A DNA stretch of 64,000 nucleotides from Devosia ginsengisoli (GTDB lineage Bacteria > Pseudomonadota > Alphaproteobacteria > Rhizobiales > Devosiaceae). This document shows, piece after piece, positions 17,411-25,256 of this stretch. Location of the stretch: assembly GCF_024707105.1 (NCBI RefSeq), contig NZ_JANQAJ010000009.1, positions 1-64,000 of the forward strand. The letters are read 5' to 3'. Within the stretch, counting starts at the first letter, position 1; each line of letters opens with the position of its first letter. The notes under the pieces are model-generated. The model had not been told where the DNA came from. It did not search any database and saw only the letters and a list, made by a program, of their open reading frames with translations. A program made the position numbers and the translations under genes.

Positions 17411-17854
17411 ATGAATCTTCTGGCTCCGCTGGCCGCCCTGCTCGGCATCGAGGTCGAAGCGATCACCGAACGCGTCCGCAACACGCTCATCATCAATGCG
17501 GTGATGATCGGGTTTGCCTTGGCTGGCGTGAGCTTCCTGGTCGCGGCGGGCTTCTTTGCCTTGGCCGAGCTCTATGGTGGCATTTACGCGGCACTGATCT
17601 TCGCCGCGGCGTTCCTGGTCCTGGCACTGGCGGTCTTTCTCGGCACGCGCATTGGCGAAAGCCGCCGTCGACGCGAGCGCGTCGAAAAGCGCCGTTCCAG
17701 CGAAACCGGGGCCCTCGTCACTACAGCGGCGCTGACCGCGCTGCCGGTGTTGCTGAAGTCCCCGCTGCTGCGCACCATCGGCCTGCCGGCCGCCGCCATC
17801 GCTGCCTACCTGCTAGTACGCGGCGGCAGCGACAATACCGATGATGCCGCTTAA
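17411..17854 (+). CDS. phage-holin-superfamily-like membrane protein, stress-associated
   Basis: A 147-residue protein with two helices in a pair (residues about 26-50 and 57-77), a strongly basic cytoplasmic loop (RRRRERVEKRRSS) and a weaker hydrophobic stretch near the C-terminus. It resembles the putative holin-superfamily proteins that often accompany YqjD-like genes (the YqjD-YqjE pairing in E. coli). It is not evidence of a phage. It is coupled to the DUF883 gene, so probably under the same stress promoter. Its TAA shares a TTAA with the stop of the convergent kinase gene. Confidence 0.65.
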   Translation: MNLLAPLAALLGIEVEAITERVRNTLIINAVMIGFALAGVSFLVAAGFFALAELYGGIYAALIFAAAFLVLALAVFLGTRIGESRRRRERVEKRRSSETGALVTTAALTALPVLLKSPLLRTIGLPAAAIAAYLLVRGGSDNTDDAA

Positions 17855-19374
17855 TCCTGCTCGGCCGGCAACGGCATCCAGATATGGGCCACCACGCCAC
17901 TGGGCTCGAAGCTGAGCTTGACTTCGCTGTCCAGCACCTTGGCCAGGCTCCGCTCGATCAGCCGCGCACCCATGCCATATTCGGCGGGCCTGGACACTTC
18001 CGGCCCGCCGCTTTCCCGCCAGGTGAGCGACAGTCCACGCGTCGGCCGGCGTTTCACCTCCCAGTCGATGCTCACCATGCCCTCATCGCCCGACCAGGCG
18101 CCGTAATGATGCGCATTGGTGGTCAGTTCGTGCAGGATCAGCCCCAGCCCCAAGGCGTGGTCGGCGGGCAGCGTCACGTCCTCGCCGCGCACCTCGGCCC
18201 GATCAGGGTCGGTGCGGAAGCCTGGCCCGAATTGTGAAGCGATGACCTCATAGAGTTGCACGCCCGACCAGTCGCGGTCGGCCAGCAGCACATGCGCATC
18301 CGAAATGGTGCGCAGCCGGCCGGAAAAGGCCTCGATGAAGTCCTGCGGATCGGGGTTCTGCCGGATCGTCTGGCGCGCGACCGACTGGATCATCGCCAGC
18401 GTATTCTTCACCCGGTGATTGAGTTCGCGCAGCAGCAATCGCGTATGCTCGGCGCTCTGCTTGCTTTCGGAAATGTCGATGCCGACGCCCATCATGACCA
18501 GTGGGTTGCCTTCGGCGTCACGCTGATAGACCCGGCCGCGCATGGACATCCAGCGTCCGGTTTCGGCAATGCGGGCTTCGGCACTGAAATCCTCGCCCTC
18601 CCGGAAACTCGCTTCGATGCTCGCCTCGACCATGAGCCGGTCGCTTGGATGGATCGCTGCCAGCACGTCCTCCATGCGAACAGCCTCCCCTTCAGGCAGT
18701 TCATACATGCGCCGAAACATATCATTGCAGGCCACTTCGCCACTGCGGACATCCCAGACCCAGCTACCCACCTTGCCCGCTTCCAGGGTCAGCGCATGGC
18801 GCCATTCTTCCCTGACCAGCGCAGCAGCGGTGCGCGCCCGGACCCGTGCTTCGTCTTTGAGCGAAAACAGCGTCGAGGTCAGTCCCGCCAGGCTCACCAA
18901 TTGCTCGACAAGGCCGGGTTCCAGTGTTGAGCGCGGCTTGGTATCGATGACGCAGAGCGAGCCTACCTTCTGCCCGTTCACCACCACTGCGGCGCCGGCA
19001 TAGAAGCGGATGCCCGGCCAGCCCGTTACCAGCGGGTTGTCCTTGAAACGATCATCCTGCTTCGCGTCGAGCACGACCAGCGTATCCTCGTCCCCCGGCA
19101 GGGCAATGGCATGGGCACAGAACGATGTCTCTGTCAGCGCCTCGGTGACATTGTCGACGCCGAAGCACGCCCGGAACCATTGCCGCTCCTTGTCGATGAG
19201 CGTCACCAGGGCAATCTCGGCCTTGAAAATGAAAGCTGCGGTCTGGCTTAACCGCTCGAAATCGGCATCCGCGTGGCTATCGACCACTTCCAGCGCCGCC
19301 AACGCGTTCAACCGCGCTGGATCATCCACGACCTTCCGAACCGCGTCTGGAAGGTGGGCCCCCTTATCTGTCAC
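17851..19374 (-). CDS. GAF-PAS HWE-family sensor histidine kinase (cytoplasmic)
   Basis: A 507-residue soluble kinase. A GAF domain (about 30-170, with FRACFGVDNVTEALTETSFC) is followed by a PAS domain (about 200-305, with WVWDVRSGEVACNDMFRRMY) and an HWE kinase module. The phospho-accepting histidine is H320 in LLRELNHRVKNTLAMIQS, and the ATP-binding region shows LGLILHELTTNAHHYGA. It has no membrane segment and no receiver. Upstream is a GGAAC-N17-CGTT promoter, so it is probably under EcfG control and may phosphorylate PhyR, as HWE kinases do in related bacteria. The GAF domain resembles those of light- or redox-responsive proteins; its ligand is unknown. Confidence 0.87.
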   Translation of the reverse strand: MTDKGAHLPDAVRKVVDDPARLNALAALEVVDSHADADFERLSQTAAFIFKAEIALVTLIDKERQWFRACFGVDNVTEALTETSFCAHAIALPGDEDTLVVLDAKQDDRFKDNPLVTGWPGIRFYAGAAVVVNGQKVGSLCVIDTKPRSTLEPGLVEQLVSLAGLTSTLFSLKDEARVRARTAAALVREEWRHALTLEAGKVGSWVWDVRSGEVACNDMFRRMYELPEGEAVRMEDVLAAIHPSDRLMVEASIEASFREGEDFSAEARIAETGRWMSMRGRVYQRDAEGNPLVMMGVGIDISESKQSAEHTRLLLRELNHRVKNTLAMIQSVARQTIRQNPDPQDFIEAFSGRLRTISDAHVLLADRDWSGVQLYEVIASQFGPGFRTDPDRAEVRGEDVTLPADHALGLGLILHELTTNAHHYGAWSGDEGMVSIDWEVKRRPTRGLSLTWRESGGPEVSRPAEYGMGARLIERSLAKVLDSEVKLSFEPSGVVAHIWMPLPAEQD

Positions 19375-19425
19375 TTCCCGTCCTGACGCTTCTGCAATAC
19401 CTAAACTTACCGGCTGATTGCCCGT

Positions 19426-19451
19426 AACGTCATATCCCGGGAATAGGTTCC
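19426..19451 (-). promoter_or_regulatory. EcfG-type stress promoter of the GAF-PAS kinase
   Basis: On the minus strand GGAAC (19447-19451), 17 bases and CGTT (19426-19429). It lies about 50 bases before the kinase start, suggesting a feedback loop in which the stress sigma factor raises expression of a sensor. Confidence 0.65.
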
Positions 19452-19460
19452 AAACATATT

Positions 19461-20378
19461 TTATGCTGTTTCGGCGGGTGTGACCGGCTTGGGCAGGACC
19501 ACCTTGAGCGCTCCCGGATGCATCTTGAGCGTGACCGACCGGTCGAGCTTGATCAGCTCTCCATCGATCACTGCACGGGCGCCCCTTTTACGCTTGGGAA
19601 AATGCAGCGTCACCTCGCCGATTTCTCTTTCCGAGACCATCGGGCTCTCCCGCCATGTGCCCATGAACACGTCCATCGCCAGCCTCAGCAGTTCCGAGGT
19701 CGAAACCGCCGCCGCGACATAGACGCCCAGCATGCCCGTATCGAGCCGGTCGGCATGGATCATGCCTTCTCCCAGCGGATTGTTGGAGATCGCAATGCCC
19801 GATACGCGATGCTTTTCTATGCCCTTGGGCATGTGGAACTCGGCGTCGAACTGCGGCGGATTGATCGCTGCCGCGCCGATCGCCCGCAGGCTTGCCAGCA
19901 TCTTGCCAGCCCGGCTGCCGTAGCTCATGTTTTCGCGGATACGCACCAGACGCGCATGAATGCCCACGCCGAACTGGTGGACGAAGGGCCGATCATTGGC
20001 CGTGGCGATATCCACGGCGCCGACCGCGCCGGCAGCCAGGGCCTCCAGGGCATCATCCAGCACCAGCGGCACCTTGAGCGCCCGCGCGAAGAGGTTCATC
20101 GTTCCCACCGGCAATACGGCAAGCGGCATCCCGGTTTCGTAGGCAATTGCAGCGGCGGCCGAAATAGTGCCGTCGCCCCCTCCAGCCATGACGGCATCCA
20201 CGCCCTGGCTGGTCGCCGCCTTGCGCAATGCCGCCTCGACCGCACTGCCTGCCACGGTCCGGCATTCGAGTTCATGCCCGTGCCGCGCAAAGGTCGCCAC
20301 GGCCCCGGCGCTGAACGCGTCGAGATCCATGGTTCGCAACGTCCCGCCGTCGCGATTGAGAACGGCAATGATGTGCAC
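19461..20378 (-). CDS. diacylglycerol kinase family lipid kinase
   Basis: A 305-residue DAGK catalytic-domain protein (YegS/DgkB type). The nucleotide loop is GVDAVMAGGGDGTISAAAAI (GGGDGT around residue 66), followed by LAVLPVGTMNLFARAL, and the C-terminal part has ISNNPLGEGMIHADRLDTG and ARAVIDGELIKLD. It would phosphorylate diacylglycerol or a related lipid at the inner face of the membrane. The gene is 15 bases downstream of the CHASE3 kinase gene on the same strand and probably cotranscribed. The substrate is not determined by sequence. Confidence 0.85.
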   Translation of the reverse strand: MHIIAVLNRDGGTLRTMDLDAFSAGAVATFARHGHELECRTVAGSAVEAALRKAATSQGVDAVMAGGGDGTISAAAAIAYETGMPLAVLPVGTMNLFARALKVPLVLDDALEALAAGAVGAVDIATANDRPFVHQFGVGIHARLVRIRENMSYGSRAGKMLASLRAIGAAAINPPQFDAEFHMPKGIEKHRVSGIAISNNPLGEGMIHADRLDTGMLGVYVAAAVSTSELLRLAMDVFMGTWRESPMVSEREIGEVTLHFPKRKRGARAVIDGELIKLDRSVTLKMHPGALKVVLPKPVTPAETA

Positions 20379-20393
20379 GGGGTTCGCTCCTGG

Positions 20394-21806
20394 TCAGCCT
20401 GCGTCCGGCGACGCGGCGCCTTCAATGCCGGGCAATGACAAGCTGACGCTCAGCCCGCCGCCATCCCGTCGTTCATAATGCGGCTCGCCCCCAAGCTGGT
20501 TGGCCAGTTGCCGGACAATCACCGAGCCAAGTCCGCCCTCGCCCGGCTCGCCGGCAATGCCCACGCCATCATCGGCCACGCTGAGCCTGGGCACGCCGCT
20601 ATCGTCGCGTTTCAGGGCAACGGTGACTGTGCCGCCGCGGCCAGCGGGAAAGGCATGCTTGATCGCATTGGTCACCAGCTCCCCGACCAGTATGCCGACC
20701 GTGGTCGCATCGCGCGCCCCGACCACGATAGGATCGAATTGCCCGACCAGTTCGATATTGTCGGCATCGCTCGCGGTCGCCCCGATATCCTCCAGCACCG
20801 CATCGAGGAATTCATCGGCACTGGCGGTTTCCAGATCATCGCCCAGCCGCAGCCGGCGATGGGCCGAAGCCACCGAATGAACGCGCGACCGCGCCGCTTC
20901 CAGCGCCACCCGCACTTCGTCGGATTTGGTGCGCAGCAGTTGCAAGCCGAGCAGCGACGACACCGTGGCCAGCGAATTGCCGATGCGATGATTGGCATCC
21001 TGCAGCAAGGCTTCGACCCGCTGCCGCTCGCGCTCGGCATGTTCGCGCGCCTCCTCCAGGGCCTGCGTACGTTCCGCCACATGAGCTTCCAGCACCTCGT
21101 TTTCCGTGGCCAGTTGTTCCTTGCTGCGCGCCAGCGCGCTGAACTGCCGTTGCGTTCTGGAAATCAGCATATAGGCCAGCAACACGGCGCCCGCCAAAGC
21201 AACGATGATCGCCCCCACCAGCCAGCGTCGGGACTGGTTGATCTGCCGGTTGCGATCGAGCAGTTTTCCGTTTTCCTCGCCGATGAACTGTTCGAGCGTG
21301 ATCCGCAGGCTATCCACCGCCCGCTCGCCCGTGCGGTCCTGGATGAGCATTCGCGCCTCGGTCTCGCGATTGGCATCGACCAGTTCGATGGTTCGCGCCA
21401 TCTTGGCGGTCTTGCCGGCGATTTCATCGGCAATGGCGCGAACCGCTGCCGCCTGTGCGCCATCGTCGCGTGTCGCCGCGGTCAGCGACAGCAAGCGCAT
21501 GTCGATCGAGGCAACGGCGCGACGGTAGGGTTCGAGGTAGCGCTTGTCGCTCGTCAGCAGATAGCTGCGTTCACTGCTTTCCGCCTCGCTGAGCGATATG
21601 GTGAGTTCATGGGCGTGGTTGCGCACCTCGTAAGTGTGCAGCACGTCGCCGATCTGCCGGTCGATGCCCTGCACCAGCACCAGCGCCGCCCCGGCGGCCA
21701 GCACAACCAGCGCCAGCGATGCAAAAACCACCAGTCGCCGGCCAAAGCGCCTTTGTGTGTCCCGCATCCGGCCGTCCAATCCGCTCGCAATGCTCGTCAA
21801 GCTCAT
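20394..21806 (-). CDS. CHASE3-domain HisKA_2-type sensor histidine kinase
   Basis: A 470-residue membrane kinase. The first helix spans about 24-46, the periplasmic CHASE3 domain about 47-192 (with SSERSYLLTSDKRYLEPYR), and the second helix about 196-216. A coiled coil (225-268) leads to the HisKA_2 dimerisation helix with H273 in DANHRIGNSLATVSSLLGLQ and to the ATPase (VGELVTNAIKHAFPAG, DDGVGIAGEPGEGGLG). CHASE3 kinases of this class include PhyK-type activators of the general stress response, so this may be a membrane sensor for the nearby PhyR. It lacks a receiver and an adjacent partner regulator. Confidence 0.87.
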   Translation of the reverse strand: MSLTSIASGLDGRMRDTQRRFGRRLVVFASLALVVLAAGAALVLVQGIDRQIGDVLHTYEVRNHAHELTISLSEAESSERSYLLTSDKRYLEPYRRAVASIDMRLLSLTAATRDDGAQAAAVRAIADEIAGKTAKMARTIELVDANRETEARMLIQDRTGERAVDSLRITLEQFIGEENGKLLDRNRQINQSRRWLVGAIIVALAGAVLLAYMLISRTQRQFSALARSKEQLATENEVLEAHVAERTQALEEAREHAERERQRVEALLQDANHRIGNSLATVSSLLGLQLLRTKSDEVRVALEAARSRVHSVASAHRRLRLGDDLETASADEFLDAVLEDIGATASDADNIELVGQFDPIVVGARDATTVGILVGELVTNAIKHAFPAGRGGTVTVALKRDDSGVPRLSVADDGVGIAGEPGEGGLGSVIVRQLANQLGGEPHYERRDGGGLSVSLSLPGIEGAASPDAG

Positions 21807-21891
21807 CTACCCGCCGCCGGCTGCACGCGGCCCTTCCTCTGTCGGCACCCAATGGCCGATGGCGATGGCGGATTTGAGGCCGCAAACCCGC

Positions 21892-22698
21892 TCATATCAG
21901 CGGTCTCCGGCGTTCCGGCGGCCCGTCCCAGCCCGCCAGCTCCATCAGACCCGGCACATCGAGCACCTCGCAGGAGCGGTCGAGCCAGCGGATCAGCGAG
22001 CGGTCGGCAAGCTTGCGCAGCGTCTTGTTGGTATGGACGATGGACAGGCCCAGCGTGTCGGCCACATGCATCTGCGTGATCGGCAGATAGAGATTGCGCG
22101 ACGAGGCCAGCCCCACCGAGGCCGCGCGGTGATAAAGGAACGCGATCAGGTAGGCCGCTCGCTCCATGGCGGTGCGACGACCCAGGCTGAGCAGGTGGTC
22201 GTCCAGCATCCGCTCTTCCTGCGCCGCCAGCCAGGTGATGTCGAAGCCCAGGCCAGGATGGTTACGGAACAGGTCGTTCAGCCGGTCGCGCTGGAACACG
22301 CACAGCACCAATGGCGACAGCGCCTCCACCGAATGCTGCATTTCCCCGATCACTGAGCCCTGCAGGCCCACCAGGTCACCGGGCAACATGTAGTTGAGGA
22401 TTTGCCGGCGACCGTCTTCCAGCGTCTTGTAGCGGAAGGCCCAACCCGACAACAGCGTATAGAGGTGGGCGCTATGGCTGCCTTCGGACAGCAGCGTCGT
22501 ACCGGTTTCGGCGACCAGTTCCCCGGTCTTGAAGGACGAAACAAAGCGCAGTTCCTGCGGTTCGAATTCGCGGAACCCCGGCATGGCCCTGAGCGGGCAT
22601 TGCTCGCAGGGCACCCTGCGTCCGGAACTGGGAAGAACGAGGCTCAAGTAGCACCATCGACGCTGAATGGATGTCACCACGCCAACGCAGCCCCGCAC
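21892..22698 (-). CDS. Crp/Fnr-family transcriptional regulator
   Basis: Up to 268 residues. A CEQCPLRAMPGF motif near residue 31 is followed by a cyclic-nucleotide-binding-like beta barrel (about 50-165, with LYTLLSGWAFRYKTLEDGRR and NYMLPGDLVGLQGSV). A C-terminal winged helix contains QMHVADTLGLSIVHTNKTLR and KLADRSLIRW. The two Cys in CEQC are common in this rhizobial subgroup and are not the four-Cys cluster of true FNR. The true start may lie inside the first 25 residues, because the ORF start has no clear ribosome binding site. Target genes are unknown; its place in the stress island is suggestive only. Confidence 0.85.
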   Translation of the reverse strand: MRGCVGVVTSIQRRWCYLSLVLPSSGRRVPCEQCPLRAMPGFREFEPQELRFVSSFKTGELVAETGTTLLSEGSHSAHLYTLLSGWAFRYKTLEDGRRQILNYMLPGDLVGLQGSVIGEMQHSVEALSPLVLCVFQRDRLNDLFRNHPGLGFDITWLAAQEERMLDDHLLSLGRRTAMERAAYLIAFLYHRAASVGLASSRNLYLPITQMHVADTLGLSIVHTNKTLRKLADRSLIRWLDRSCEVLDVPGLMELAGWDGPPERRRPLI

Positions 22699-22779
22699 AA
22701 CCCGTTCCCCAACATGTCAAACTTAAATGACAGTCAGGTCGATTGAGCCCCATCAGTGGCCAAAAGGTTGCGGAAACAC

Positions 22780-23172
22780 ATGCTCAACGGCCGGACTGCT
22801 CTTATCGTTGAAGAAGAGTTCCTGATCGCGCTCGATGTTCAGCGCATGCTCGAGACGCTGGGCGTCGGGCAGACCCTGTTCGCCCGTACGCCGGCCGAGG
22901 CTGAACAACTGCGTGCGCGCTGGCCGGAAATCGCCATTGCCATTATCGAAGCCCGTATGGGTGATGCCTTGTCCCTACAATTGGCGCAGAGCCTGGCCGC
23001 AGCGCGCGTCCCGACCGTGTTGACCACGTCCGATCTCGATGTGCAGCGTGACTTTGCCGACCGGCCCGATCTGCCGATCGTCGTCAAGCCCGTCCCGGAG
23101 GACGCCCTGGCGGAAGCTGTCCGCCAGGCGCTGGCTGTCTCCACTCCTAGAACGAGTGATTGGTCGTGGTGA
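22780..23172 (+). CDS. atypical single-domain receiver with Glu at the phosphorylation site
   Basis: About 130 residues forming one receiver fold and no output domain. The acidic pocket reads LIVEEEFLIALD where VEDE is usual. The phosphoacceptor strand reads IAIIEARMGD where LLDVNLG-type sequences have Asp, so Glu (residue 57) replaces the phosphorylated Asp. The switch residue (VLTTSD) and the conserved Lys (VVKPVPED) remain. A Glu here often mimics the phosphorylated state, so the protein may be constitutively active or act as a phosphate-independent adaptor. The 3' end overlaps the convergent ecfG gene by 26 bases. GTG 22756 is an alternative start. Confidence 0.8.
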   Translation: MLNGRTALIVEEEFLIALDVQRMLETLGVGQTLFARTPAEAEQLRARWPEIAIAIIEARMGDALSLQLAQSLAAARVPTVLTTSDLDVQRDFADRPDLPIVVKPVPEDALAEAVRQALAVSTPRTSDWSW

Positions 23173-23728
23173 CCTGCGCCGACACGGCGTCGGGACCGTA
23201 ATCGGCCTCACCGCTGATCTTGAGAATATCCTGCAAGCGCGTACGGGCGCGGCTCACCCGGCTCTTCATCGTGCCCACGGCACAATCGCAAATCTCCGCT
23301 GCTTCCTCGTAGGAAAAGCCGGAGGCACCGATCAGGATCACGGCTTCGCGCTGATCGTCGGGCAGTTGGGCCAGGGCTTTCTTGAAGTCCTGCATGTCCA
23401 TCGAGCCATATTGCGCCGGATGCACCGACAGTCGTTCGGTGAAGATACCATCGCTGTCCTGCACCTCGCGCCCGCGCTTGCGCATCTGGCTGTAGAATTC
23501 GTTGCGCAGGATGGTGAAGAGCCAGGCCTTGATATTGGTGCCCATCTCGAAGCTGGACTGTTTGGCCCAGGCCTTCATCACAGTGTCCTGCACCAGGTCG
23601 TCGGCCTTGTCGTGCTTGCCGGTCAGCGACACGGCAAAGGCACGCAGGCTGGGCAAAGTCGCCAGCATTTCACGCTTGAACGTCGTCGGTTCACCGGTCA
23701 CGCCGTCACTCCCCGTCACGGCCAGCAT
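23147..23728 (-). CDS. ecfG: general stress response ECF sigma factor EcfG
   Basis: A 193-residue ECF sigma factor. Region 2 has SLTGKHDKADDLVQDTVMKA and WLFTILRNEFYSQMRKR; region 4 has LPDDQREAVILIGASGFSYE and AEICDCAVGTMKSRVSRAR. These are the signatures of the EcfG (ECF15) group, which directs transcription from GGAAC-N16/17-CGTT promoters in general stress. I chose ATG 23728, because the longer frame to 23869 runs back through nepR. Its start overlaps nepR by 22 bases, so the pair is coupled. NepR should hold it inactive until phosphorylated PhyR captures NepR. Confidence 0.92.
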   Translation of the reverse strand: MLAVTGSDGVTGEPTTFKREMLATLPSLRAFAVSLTGKHDKADDLVQDTVMKAWAKQSSFEMGTNIKAWLFTILRNEFYSQMRKRGREVQDSDGIFTERLSVHPAQYGSMDMQDFKKALAQLPDDQREAVILIGASGFSYEEAAEICDCAVGTMKSRVSRARTRLQDILKISGEADYGPDAVSAQVTTTNHSF

Positions 23729-23927
23729 TCTTGACCTTCTGCGCCTGCTCGGCGCTATCAAGCTTTTCCAGCAGGTCGAGCAATTGTTCAGGGACACCTT
23801 CGTCCTGCACGGCTCCGTATAGCGCGCGCAGGCGTGCGCCGATGTCCGTATTCGGACCCAGCCCATCATCCGCCCGCACCGCCTGCGTCCGCATACGTTG
23901 CTGGGTCACCAGTTTTTCCTTCATCAT
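23706..23927 (-). CDS. nepR: anti-sigma factor NepR
   Basis: A 73-residue protein with the NepR core GPNTDIGARLRALYGAVQDE followed by VPEQLLDLLEKLD, the two helices that clamp EcfG or the sigma-like domain of PhyR. The N- and C-terminal tails are disordered and charged, as usual. It lies immediately upstream of and overlapping ecfG, and divergent from phyR, the classic gene order for this switch. Confidence 0.92.
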   Translation of the reverse strand: MMKEKLVTQQRMRTQAVRADDGLGPNTDIGARLRALYGAVQDEGVPEQLLDLLEKLDSAEQAQKVKNAGRDGE

Positions 23928-23979
23928 GCCGTGTTCTGACCGTCAGAGTGTTGTGCGTTGTGTCGTATTTGGCGATCCT

Positions 23980-24004
23980 AATGCGTGCGAGTCAAAAAAG
24001 TTCC
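23980..24004 (-). promoter_or_regulatory. probable EcfG-type promoter of nepR-ecfG
   Basis: On the minus strand GGAAC (24000-24004), 16 bases and CATT (23980-23983), one mismatch from CGTT. Its position about 50 bases before nepR suggests autoregulation. It is back to back with the phyR promoter, the two GGAAC boxes being only nine bases apart. Confidence 0.5.
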
Positions 24005-24013
24005 GCCGCGTCG

Positions 24014-24039
24014 GGAACTTTTGCGGGCGAAACCTCGTT
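24014..24039 (+). promoter_or_regulatory. EcfG-type promoter of phyR
   Basis: GGAAC (24014-24018), 17 bases and CGTT (24036-24039), 50 bases before the phyR ATG. An exact match to the general stress consensus. Confidence 0.75.
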
Positions 24040-24088
24040 TTCCGGTTTCGTGTAATCACGAGCCGAAGCGTCACTGGGAGTTCACTTA

Positions 24089-24883
24089 ATGACTTTGTCC
24101 ACGCGGATCGCTCCGCATCTGCCGTACCTGCGGCGGTTCTCGCGCGCAGTCACCGGGTCGCAGACATCCGGCGATGCCTATGTTGCGGCCACTCTCGAAG
24201 CTCTCATAGCCGATATTTCGCTGTTTCCCGAAGCGAGCAACGACCGTATCGCGCTCTATAAGCTGTTCTCCGCCCTGTTCTCGTCAGCGGCCGTCAAGGT
24301 GCCCCAGCCCACGTCTTCCTATGCGTGGGAAAAGCGGGCAGCCACCAATCTGGCCAATCTGGCCGCGCGGCCGCGCCAGGCTTTCCTGCTGGTTGCCGTG
24401 GAAGGCTTTACCCATGCGCAGGCCGCCGAAATCCTGGGCATTGCCGATGATGAATTCGCCGCATTGCTCGAGGAAGCCTCGATCGAGATTTCCCGTCAGG
24501 TCGCGACCGAAATCATGATCATCGAGGACGAACCGCTGATCGCCATGGATATCGAGCAGTTAGTGGAGAGCCTGGGCCACAAGGTGGTGAGCGTCGCCCG
24601 CACCCATAAGGAAGCGGTCAATCTCTTCGCCCAGACTCAGCCCCGCATGATCCTGGCCGATATCCAGTTGGCCGATGGCAGCTCGGGGATCGACGCTGTC
24701 AACGACATCCTCAACCATCATTCGGTGCCGGTGATCTTCATCACCGCCTTCCCCGAACGGCTGCTCACGGGCGAGCGTCCCGAGCCGACCTTCCTCGTCA
24801 CCAAGCCCTTCAATCCCGATATGGTGAAGGCCCTGATCAGCCAGGCGCTGTTCTTCGATGAAGGCTCGCGCGCCGCCGCCTGA
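24089..24883 (+). CDS. phyR: anti-anti-sigma response regulator PhyR
   Basis: A 264-residue two-domain protein. The N-terminal sigma-like domain (about 1-135) mimics EcfG: region-2-like at the start and region-4-like around RPRQAFLLVAVEGFTHAQAA. The C-terminal receiver (about 140-258) has the acidic pair in MIIEDEPLIAMD, phosphoacceptor D191 in MILADIQLADGSSG, and FITAFPERLLTG and VTKPFNPD. On phosphorylation by HWE/HisKA_2 kinases the sigma-like domain binds NepR and frees EcfG. All key residues are present. It carries an EcfG promoter and a terminator of its own. Confidence 0.95.
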   Translation: MTLSTRIAPHLPYLRRFSRAVTGSQTSGDAYVAATLEALIADISLFPEASNDRIALYKLFSALFSSAAVKVPQPTSSYAWEKRAATNLANLAARPRQAFLLVAVEGFTHAQAAEILGIADDEFAALLEEASIEISRQVATEIMIIEDEPLIAMDIEQLVESLGHKVVSVARTHKEAVNLFAQTQPRMILADIQLADGSSGIDAVNDILNHHSVPVIFITAFPERLLTGERPEPTFLVTKPFNPDMVKALISQALFFDEGSRAAA

Positions 24884-24902
24884 CCGACACGAAACGAATA
24901 TG

Positions 24903-24931
24903 AAAAAGGTCGGGTTATCCCGGCCTTTTTT
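24903..24931 (+). terminator. intrinsic terminator after phyR
   Basis: AAGGTCGGG-TTAT-CCCGGCCTT stem-loop followed by TTTT, 20 bases past the phyR stop. Confidence 0.8.
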
Positions 24932-24942
24932 GTTGCGCATCA

Positions 24943-24967
24943 GGAACCCGAGAACGGCAGAACCGTT
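24943..24967 (+). promoter_or_regulatory. EcfG-type stress promoter (GGAAC-N16-CGTT)
   Basis: GGAAC (24943-24947), 16 bases and CGTT (24964-24967), 33 bases before the DUF1328 gene. It sits directly behind the phyR terminator. Confidence 0.7.
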
Positions 24968-25000
24968 GTCACCTCAATAACTTCGCCCAAGGAGAGTGAC

Positions 25001-25165
25001 ATGCTCTACTACGCACTCGTCTTCCTCGTGATCGCGCTTATCGCCGGTGTTCTCGGCTTCGGTGGCATAGCCGGCGCCTCGGCTGGCATCGCGCAGATTC
25101 TGTTCTTTCTGTTCCTTGCTTTCCTGGTCATCTCTCTTGTCGTGGGCTTCTTCCGGCGTGCCTGA
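25001..25165 (+). CDS. DUF1328-family small membrane protein
   Basis: A 54-residue protein, [20 protein letters not shown] then [19 protein letters not shown] and FRRA at the end. Two hydrophobic segments joined by the GGIAG-SAGIA signature define DUF1328 (YtjA-like), which is widespread, stress-linked and of unknown function. AAGGAGAG precedes the ATG. It has its own EcfG-type promoter and terminator, so it is a monocistronic member of the stress regulon. Confidence 0.85.
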   Translation: MLYYALVFLVIALIAGVLGFGGIAGASAGIAQILFFLFLAFLVISLVVGFFRRA

Positions 25166-25198
25166 TCTTACCCCGACGGCACGGCCAGGTATGTGACA

Positions 25199-25225
25199 CG
25201 GCTTCGCCCCGGCGAAGCCGTTCTT
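25199..25225 (+). terminator. intrinsic terminator after the DUF1328 gene
   Basis: Perfect CGGCTTCGCC-CC-GGCGAAGCCG stem followed by TTCTTTTT. Confidence 0.85.
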
Positions 25226-25256
25226 TTTCCTGCCCGACTACACGAGTATTTTCCTC

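Noticed and set aside
17411..17854. Prophage suggested by a holin-like protein
   Set aside because: It sits behind a DUF883 gene with a stress promoter and no other phage genes occur nearby.
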